A stretch of 64,000 nucleotides of DNA from Oceanispirochaeta sp963676905 (GTDB taxonomy: Bacteria; Spirochaetota; Spirochaetia; DSM-2461), in assembly GCA_963676905.2 (NCBI GenBank), contig CAXXVE010000001.1:496001-560000 (forward strand), read 5' to 3'. Below the pieces are notes generated by a model that was not told the origin of the DNA, ran no database searches, and was given only the letters and a program-made list of their open reading frames with translations. Of the stretch, positions 58,630 to 64,000 are shown in pieces (within the stretch, counting starts at the first letter, position 1; each line of letters starts with the position of its first letter). The translations under genes were made by a program, and so were the position numbers.

Positions 58630-59169
58630 TTATCTCTGTTCTTTTAATGTATTCAGCTGGGACACATAGATTTTCCTGACATCCATCAGAAAGTTCCTTG
58701 CCCTCTCTCCCCTGTAGTCGGGATAGGTCCAGTCGAGCTCCCGGAAGGCGCCCTGACGGTACTGCAGCGTCAGCTCTCCATAGATTCCCCGACCCATGGG
58801 AATGCGGTGGGCATTGTTTTTGGTTGATGCCAGAAGGAATTTACTCTGGCAGAGGATTCCGGGGTCCAGATTGATCCGGCGGCCCTCATCTGTACGGAAC
58901 AGGTCTTCAATTTCATTGCTTTTGACCTTGATGGAGGCAAGATTCTCGGGATCAATCAGGGAAATGAAGGAGCAGAACACTCTGTAGAGGGGCTTTCCCA
59001 TCTCTTTGTGGTAGTAGTCGGTCCAGGTGAACTCCTCGGCCTCAGTCCAGAGATCGATCTCTCCCCAGTGCTCACTGAGGCATTTTTTCAGCTCATCCAT
59101 CAGAGACAGATCGGATACAAGAATTCCAATAACCAGTTTTTCAGGAGTATAGGCCTTGATTTGCGACAT
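58630..59169 (-). CDS. DUF4416 family protein
   Basis: A 179-residue soluble protein with the DUF4416 pattern: KLVIGILVS at the N-terminus, FTWTDYYHKEMG, INLDPGILCQSKFLLASTKN, AHRIPMGRGIYGELTL and YPDYRGE near the C-terminus. The family is found in spirochaetes and other deep-branching bacteria and has no assigned function. The start at 59169 follows gagg; an ATG at 59184 is possible. Divergent from the large unknown gene at 59242. Confidence 0.78.
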   Translation of the reverse strand: MSQIKAYTPEKLVIGILVSDLSLMDELKKCLSEHWGEIDLWTEAEEFTWTDYYHKEMGKPLYRVFCSFISLIDPENLASIKVKSNEIEDLFRTDEGRRINLDPGILCQSKFLLASTKNNAHRIPMGRGIYGELTLQYRQGAFRELDWTYPDYRGERARNFLMDVRKIYVSQLNTLKEQR

Positions 59170-59241
59170 GATTGATATCCTCATCCGTGTAACGCTGTTT
59201 TTCTGTTGTTACTTTATTCATATTCGGTGATAATAACCAGT

Positions 59242-60660
59242 ATGGGAGACACTCAATTATATATCGCAAAACTCGATGATGCACTTGTCGCCAAAGCGGC
59301 TTTCCTTTCCAAATCGGAAATTCCGAAAATTAAGGAAGATTGCCGCACATTTCAGGCGGCCTTCTCCGGGCTCTACAAGGTTTTTCTGGAAAAGGGGCTG
59401 ATCCAGGAGGATCAGTATGACTATGAACAGAAAATCTCGGATATAAAGGCTCCCCCCTCTGACCCCTTCCCCGAGTCGGACCTGCAGAATCAGATCAACC
59501 TCAGGCTTCAGGAGTACATGAACCAGCTTGACTTCCTGAATAACTTCTTCTACATCAGTATTGAGTCCCTCAACCTGAGGGGTATCAAAAACTTTCTCTC
59601 CCTTATCGACTACTTTCACTGGAGCGAAATGAGTCTGAACTCCGCCCATCTGATGACCCGTTCTCTGGCGATCTATCTGGACAAGGTGAAGCAGACGGGT
59701 GACGGGCTGGCCATCAATATCATGGCCAACTCACTGAAGGTCCTCAAGGATCTTCAGAAATCCATCAAGATGTCCCTCAAGGGGATCACACTCTACGCCA
59801 AACAGAACTACAAACTCCAGTGCCGAATGAGCGTCATAAGCCAGATGACCCTGGACCCAGCCCGGATCAACAGAGATCTTACAGGGACCCTCCAGGCCAT
59901 CAAATTCGAGTTCCCTGTAAAATGGGAGGGGAACCCCTTCTTCCGGGAGCTTGTACAGGAGATTCTGGAAGAGGACTACTCCCCCAGAAGCGCAGAGCTT
60001 CAGGAAAAGTCCCTCGGGGCCCTGAAGGTAGAAGAGAAGGTCGTTAAAAAGAAGAAGATAGACAAGTCGGCTGAGATGAAAAAGGATCTTCTGAAGCTTG
60101 TATCGGAGCTGGCCAAGGTCTATATCCCTCTTGAGACAATCATTATCCGCCTGGATGACAACTCACATATTCTCGATGAGAACCTCAAGTCATTTACGCA
60201 GAAGCTCTCCCGCTGGTTCAACAGGGTCATGCTTCAGAAGAATGAAATTTTCTACGACATACAGAGTTCTGCACACTCCGGCAGCAAGAGCCGGGAAAAG
60301 ATCAACTTTACATCCTATCTCAACTGGATACGAATGAAAGCCAATTTCTACAAGGGCCTCAACAATCCCCAGAGCACAAGCTATATGCGTGCGGTGGAGT
60401 CAGAGCTGCCCCAGCTTGAGGACTTTCTGGATAAGAATCAGCTTGAACTGAAGAAGATTATCAACAGGCTCTCCTCTCTTGAACTGTTCTTTAAAGAGAC
60501 CGCCGATCCTGAAGCCGGTAAAAAGGTAAGGGGCTACAAGGCCGAACTGCAGCAGATGAAGATGGTTGTGGGAAATGTTATGAGCGGTCTCAAGGAGTAC
60601 CAGGTTCAGCTTGAAGAGATCGAGCAGCTGAAGGCTCTGGGAATCGATCCCGAATCCTGA
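59242..60660 (+). CDS. Large helical protein of unknown function
   Basis: A 472-residue soluble, mainly helical protein starting at MGDTQLYIAKL (ATG 59242; the frame extends 12 residues further). It has a lysine-rich linker (VEEKVVKKKKIDKSAEMKKD, close to residues 265-285) separating two helical halves and a C-terminal coiled coil (about 385-470). No catalytic motif or signal peptide. I do not recognise it; its neighbourhood with DUF4416 suggests a conserved spirochaete gene. It ends in a strong terminator. Confidence 0.62.
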   Translation: MGDTQLYIAKLDDALVAKAAFLSKSEIPKIKEDCRTFQAAFSGLYKVFLEKGLIQEDQYDYEQKISDIKAPPSDPFPESDLQNQINLRLQEYMNQLDFLNNFFYISIESLNLRGIKNFLSLIDYFHWSEMSLNSAHLMTRSLAIYLDKVKQTGDGLAINIMANSLKVLKDLQKSIKMSLKGITLYAKQNYKLQCRMSVISQMTLDPARINRDLTGTLQAIKFEFPVKWEGNPFFRELVQEILEEDYSPRSAELQEKSLGALKVEEKVVKKKKIDKSAEMKKDLLKLVSELAKVYIPLETIIIRLDDNSHILDENLKSFTQKLSRWFNRVMLQKNEIFYDIQSSAHSGSKSREKINFTSYLNWIRMKANFYKGLNNPQSTSYMRAVESELPQLEDFLDKNQLELKKIINRLSSLELFFKETADPEAGKKVRGYKAELQQMKMVVGNVMSGLKEYQVQLEEIEQLKALGIDPES

Positions 60661-60710
60661 TATCCGCCGTCCTGAGGTCATGCCTCCCAATTCTACAAAG
60701 ACAAAAAAAA

Positions 60711-60734
60711 CCCCGGCGGCCTGCCGGGGTTTTA
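60711..60734. terminator. Bidirectional intrinsic terminator
   Basis: CCCCGGC (60711-60717) pairs with GCCGGGG (60723-60729). TTTTATT follows on the plus strand and a run of eight A precedes, giving a U-run on the minus strand as well. It lies between the convergent unknown gene and the aroF-pheA gene. Confidence 0.92.
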
Positions 60735-60789
60735 TTATATACAGCTCAATGGCTCAAATTCGATTATGACTGCAGAGCGTTCACTCTCT

Positions 60790-62703
60790 TTAACTGTGAT
60801 AGAGTCCGAGAATCCTGAAATCTTCAGAAAGGGCCTTGATCTTCTCAACCGCTTCCTTGAATACAGAATGATCTTCGGGAATATCAAGGTCTATATAGAA
60901 CATATAGGACCAGGGCTTTCCATGGATGGGACGGGACTCGAGTTTCTTCATATTCAGACCGTACTCAGAGAATACGGAAAGACAGTTGGAAAGTGATCCC
61001 GCTTCGTCGGCCACGGAGAAGACAAGGGAGGCCTTGTCCACAGTTTTGTCGGGGCTGATCATGTCCTGCCTTGCTACAATGGCAAAGCGGGTGTAGTTGT
61101 GGGGGTTTGTTTCGATCCCTTCAGCCAGAACCTCAAGACCGTAAAATCCGGCAGCGTCGGCGCTGGCGATGGCGGCGACTCCTGTGTCTTTCAGCTCGGA
61201 CACATAGGATGCGGCCCCGGCGGTATCGTAATAGCTTACCGCTTCAATGCCATGCTTCTCGAGGAAGGCGGCGCACTGTGAGAGGGCCTGGGGATGGGAG
61301 TAAACCTTCTTGATGTTCTCCAGTTTTGTTCCCGGGGCAGCCAGCAGATTGTGGCGGATTCTGATCTTTGTTTCACCTACGATTCTCAGGTCGGGGAATC
61401 TGTAGAGGAGGTCGTAGTTTTCAAGTATGGAACCTGCAACTGAGTTCTCAAGGGGGACAACACCCCAGTCGGCATCGCCTGAGAGAACATTATTGAATAT
61501 ATTGGAAAAGTGGGGGACCGATACGGCTTCCACCTCGCTTCCGTCAAAGTAGGTCAGGGCGGCCAGTTCGCTGTAGGCGCCGTGGATTCCCTGAAAGGCT
61601 GCCTTGGAGGAACCGACGGCTCTCTTCAGGTCGGCGGCCTTCTTGACCTTTTCAGCCAGCTCGAGGTGCCGTTTGTCGGGAAGACGGGAGATCTCCTTGC
61701 CCACAACAGGGCTCAGGGTCTCCAGGTCACACATAAGCTTTTCAAACTGCTCGGGGTAGAGGGACTGGGGACCGTCGCTGCTTGCCTGCTCGGGATGGGG
61801 GTGCACCTCGATAGTCAGACCGTGTGCGCCTGCGGCTATGCCTGCAAGGGCCATGGGAAGGACCTTGTTTCTGAGACCGGTTGCATGGGAGGGGTCTACA
61901 ATAACAGGGAGGTGGCTCAGTTTCTGGACAACGGGAACAGCCGAAAGGTCCAGTGTGTTTCTAGTCATGGTTTCAAAGGTTCTGATACCTCTTTCGCAGA
62001 GGACAACCTTGTCGGTACCCGAGGACATCAGGTACTCGGCGGCCATCAGCCACTCTTCGATGGTGGCAGAAAGCCCGCGCTTCAGAAGGACGGGCATTCC
62101 CATGGAGCCGACCTTTTTTAAAAGCTCGAAGTTCTGCATGTTCCGTGCGCCAATCTGAAAGACATCGATATACTCTTTCATCATGTCCGCATCGGCGGGG
62201 GATACAATCTCGGTGACAACGGGCATTCCCGTCAGCTCACCTGCCTCTTTAAGGTATTTACACCCCTCTTCACCCAGGCCCTGGAAGGCATAGGGAGATG
62301 TACGGGGTTTGAAAGCGCCCCCCCGGAGCATTACGGCGCCGGCCTTCTTGACGGCCAGGGCTGTTTCAATGATCTGCTCCCGGGATTCAACGGCACAGGG
62401 GCCTGCAATGACGCAGACTCTGTTTCCGCCGACGGTTACGGGACCGATATCAAAAATAGTATCTTCCTTCTTCAGTTCTCTGGAAGCCAGCTTGTAGGGC
62501 TTGGAGATGGGAATGACCTGAGCCACTCCGGGAAGGAGCTCCACCTGCCGGACATCAATGGATACCGGACCTACAGCTCCGAGAACTGTCTCTTTCTCAC
62601 CCACAATCTCACGGACCTTCAGGCCCTTGGATTCCAAATACTCTTTCAGATGCTGTTTCTCAGCCTCTTTCACCTTGCTTTGCAGAACAATAATCATGGG
62701 CAA
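60790..62703 (-). CDS. Fused DAHP synthase-prephenate dehydratase
   Basis: A 637-residue bifunctional enzyme. Residues 1-70 are the ferredoxin-like regulatory domain of type I-beta DAHP synthases, about 75-338 the DAHP synthase barrel (CVIAGPCAVES, MLRGGAFKPRTSPY, DPSHATG), about 367-545 prephenate dehydratase (GIHGAYSELA, PLENSVAGS, YTRFAIVAR) and about 555-637 an ACT domain with ESRPIHGKPW for phenylalanine feedback. It joins the first step of aromatic synthesis to the phenylalanine branch; chorismate mutase is absent from the chain. It follows the transglycosylase gene by 4 bases. Confidence 0.93.
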   Translation of the reverse strand: MPMIIVLQSKVKEAEKQHLKEYLESKGLKVREIVGEKETVLGAVGPVSIDVRQVELLPGVAQVIPISKPYKLASRELKKEDTIFDIGPVTVGGNRVCVIAGPCAVESREQIIETALAVKKAGAVMLRGGAFKPRTSPYAFQGLGEEGCKYLKEAGELTGMPVVTEIVSPADADMMKEYIDVFQIGARNMQNFELLKKVGSMGMPVLLKRGLSATIEEWLMAAEYLMSSGTDKVVLCERGIRTFETMTRNTLDLSAVPVVQKLSHLPVIVDPSHATGLRNKVLPMALAGIAAGAHGLTIEVHPHPEQASSDGPQSLYPEQFEKLMCDLETLSPVVGKEISRLPDKRHLELAEKVKKAADLKRAVGSSKAAFQGIHGAYSELAALTYFDGSEVEAVSVPHFSNIFNNVLSGDADWGVVPLENSVAGSILENYDLLYRFPDLRIVGETKIRIRHNLLAAPGTKLENIKKVYSHPQALSQCAAFLEKHGIEAVSYYDTAGAASYVSELKDTGVAAIASADAAGFYGLEVLAEGIETNPHNYTRFAIVARQDMISPDKTVDKASLVFSVADEAGSLSNCLSVFSEYGLNMKKLESRPIHGKPWSYMFYIDLDIPEDHSVFKEAVEKIKALSEDFRILGLYHS

Positions 62704-62707
62704 CAGC

Positions 62708-63409
62708 TTAGTTTATTTTTTGGCTTTGTTCCATAAGAAGAGTGATATTCTTGACCGATTTACTGTCGGGTACTGGAATGGCCACGGGGTTGAACTCAAC
62801 GGGGATAACTCCCTGCTCCAGACTCTCCCTGTAGTTCTGGATTTTATGTATATAATCCAGAGTCATCCGGGGGGTCCTGCTGTCCTTCACCCTGTTGGGT
62901 CCGGCGTTGTACATTGCAAGTGCGGTCACCTCGTTTCCACCGATATCAAGACAGTACCGGAGATAGGCTACGCCCAGGGGAACATTCACTTCAGGCTTGA
63001 AAAAATCAACCTCTTTCAGATTGGGAAAAGATCTTGAGTTCAGCTGAAAGAGTCCCCTGTCGATGGAACTGCTGTTCCGGTTGACCGCATTGGGATTGAA
63101 GCTGCTTTCGTTGAATACAAGGGCAAATGCAAGTTCGGGCTGGATGTTGTATTTTACAGACTCATCATAGATCAGGCTTGCAATATCGTAGTCCCCCGCA
63201 ACAGTGGCAAAATATTCAAGATGTCTTTTTCTTGTCAGCACAGGATCTGAAGTTTCCATTTTAGTCGATCCGTAGAGTGCACTCTTTAAATAGGTTTCAT
63301 ATTCGGCCCGCTTCAGTTCAGCGGCCTCATCTTCATAATTGCTCTGGCTCAGGCATCCTGATAAAAAAAGGACTGCCATGAGAAGCAGAGCAAGCTTGAG
63401 TAATTTCAT
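62708..63409 (-). CDS. Lytic transglycosylase lipoprotein
   Basis: A 233-residue lipoprotein (lipobox LSGC) with a Slt/lysozyme-like domain at about 75-190: catalytic Glu in FNESSFNPNAVN, GLFQLN and AMYNAGPNRV. Such enzymes cleave peptidoglycan glycan strands to 1,6-anhydro ends. It is the first gene of a two-gene unit with the aromatic enzyme, an unusual pairing. An upstream gap of about 230 bases (63410-63640) holds nothing I can assign. Confidence 0.9.
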   Translation of the reverse strand: MKLLKLALLLMAVLFLSGCLSQSNYEDEAAELKRAEYETYLKSALYGSTKMETSDPVLTRKRHLEYFATVAGDYDIASLIYDESVKYNIQPELAFALVFNESSFNPNAVNRNSSSIDRGLFQLNSRSFPNLKEVDFFKPEVNVPLGVAYLRYCLDIGGNEVTALAMYNAGPNRVKDSRTPRMTLDYIHKIQNYRESLEQGVIPVEFNPVAIPVPDSKSVKNITLLMEQSQKIN

Positions 63410-63640
63410 TTGTCTCCCAACTTATTTAAAAGGAGCCTGATGATGAGCACAGGCAGTGTAGTAGGCTCCGAAAATTAAAATCTTACCTTTTAAGTAAAAA
63501 GGCTTCAAAACATGCCAAAATACTCATTGAAATGTGCCTCTTACTCAAGACAGAAAACAGGCAATGTTTAAAGAAAAATGAACTTTTTTATGGAGTAAGA
63601 CAGCTTTTGGGGGGTATATTGAAGACTGTTTATGGGAAAT

Positions 63641-64000
63641 ATGAAGAACAGGTTAACCGAAGGAATCGGAGCATTGCCCCCTTTCAGTTTCGGGGGATGG
63701 GCCCTCGGCGGTGAGTATTGGGGTGATCAGAATCACAGTGATTCGGTCCGGGCACTCCACAGGGCACTGGCTCTCGGCGTCACCCATTTCGATACGGCCC
63801 CGGTCTATGGAAAGGGAAGGTCGGAGCAACTTCTGGGGCAGCAGCTCAGAAAGATCCGCTCCGATGTGACCCTGGCAAGCAAGGTCTTCTACTCAACTCC
63901 TGAAAGAATGGTAAAAAGCTTTCATGAGACCCTGAAACGCCTGATGACCGACTATCTGGACATATTCTACATCCACTGGCCCCTTTCGGGCTGCGACATG
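63641..64000 (+). CDS. Aldo/keto reductase, truncated by window end
   Basis: An open frame runs from ATG 63641 (or 63632) past the window end, giving at least 120 residues. FSFGGWALGGEYWG, THFDTAPVYGKGRSEQLLG (Asp and Tyr of the catalytic set), ASKVFYS (Lys) and DIFYIHWP (His) are the aldo/keto reductase hallmarks. These NADPH enzymes reduce aldehydes and ketones in the cytoplasm; the substrate is unknown. The ribosome site is poor, so the exact start is uncertain. Confidence 0.9.
   Translation, partial: MKNRLTEGIGALPPFSFGGWALGGEYWGDQNHSDSVRALHRALALGVTHFDTAPVYGKGRSEQLLGQQLRKIRSDVTLASKVFYSTPERMVKSFHETLKRLMTDYLDIFYIHWPLSGCDM

Overview
The window is ordinary bacterial chromosome, gene-dense, with slightly GC-rich coding DNA. 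I infer a free-living, largely anaerobic spirochaete of the Spirochaetales. Supporting signs are class III ribonucleotide reductase with its activase, flavin lipoproteins of the fumarate/urocanate-reductase type, many sugar ABC transporters with LacI regulators, an MCP, cyclic-di-GMP enzymes, and DUF4416 next to a large uncharacterised protein. This assignment rests on gene content and recall, not on a marker gene. I saw no rRNA, tRNA, CRISPR array or insertion sequence.

Layout. 0-3 kb: ferredoxin-nitroreductase, a small Cys-containing protein, a NUDIX hydrolase and an old-yellow-enzyme reductase. 3-9.7 kb: sugar cluster 1 (binding protein, two permeases, GH31 glycosidase) with a divergent LacI and two matching operators. 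9.8-12.7 kb: hydrolase lipoprotein and a membrane HD-GYP protein. 12.8-16.6 kb: metal (probably zinc) uptake cluster with a His/Asp-rich periplasmic protein, an ABC ATPase/permease pair and DUF3299. 16.6-23.9 kb: TtcA-like protein, MFS carrier, an XRE/membrane-protein pair, glycerol dehydrogenase and a TetR regulator. 23.9-33.2 kb: a split FMN/FAD lipoprotein reductase with tandem TetR-type operators, an MCP, a cysM-osmC-metZ sulfur operon, and a MerR regulator followed by a fused FMN-FAD reductase behind a typical MerR promoter. 34-42.2 kb: sugar cluster 2, with a beta-propeller lipoprotein, two LacI proteins, an FAD oxidoreductase in the transporter operon and palindromic operators. 43.4-46.2 kb: nrdDG with a likely NrdR box.

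46.2-49.7 kb: an AT-richer accessory island bounded by inverted copies of a GC-rich repeat. It holds two HNH endonuclease genes, one broken by a single-base frameshift in what looks like a phosphorothioate-binding domain, and two convergent higBA toxin-antitoxin modules. 49.8-64 kb: leuS, a PadR/flavodoxin-ferredoxin regulon sharing one long palindrome, a candidate structured RNA, a GGDEF protein, a MarR/DUF2798 pair, ung, a lipoprotein, DUF4416, a large unknown protein, a fused DAHP synthase-prephenate dehydratase, a lytic transglycosylase lipoprotein, and an aldo/keto reductase cut by the window end.

The recurring theme is local one-component regulation. At least eight regulators sit beside a palindrome that is their likely target, so the regulatory wiring of much of the window can be predicted from sequence. 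Strongest leads: the restriction/toxin-antitoxin island, the PadR and MerR operator pairs, the tandem TetR site, the candidate RNA at 53.9-54.2 kb, and the AroF-PheA fusion.
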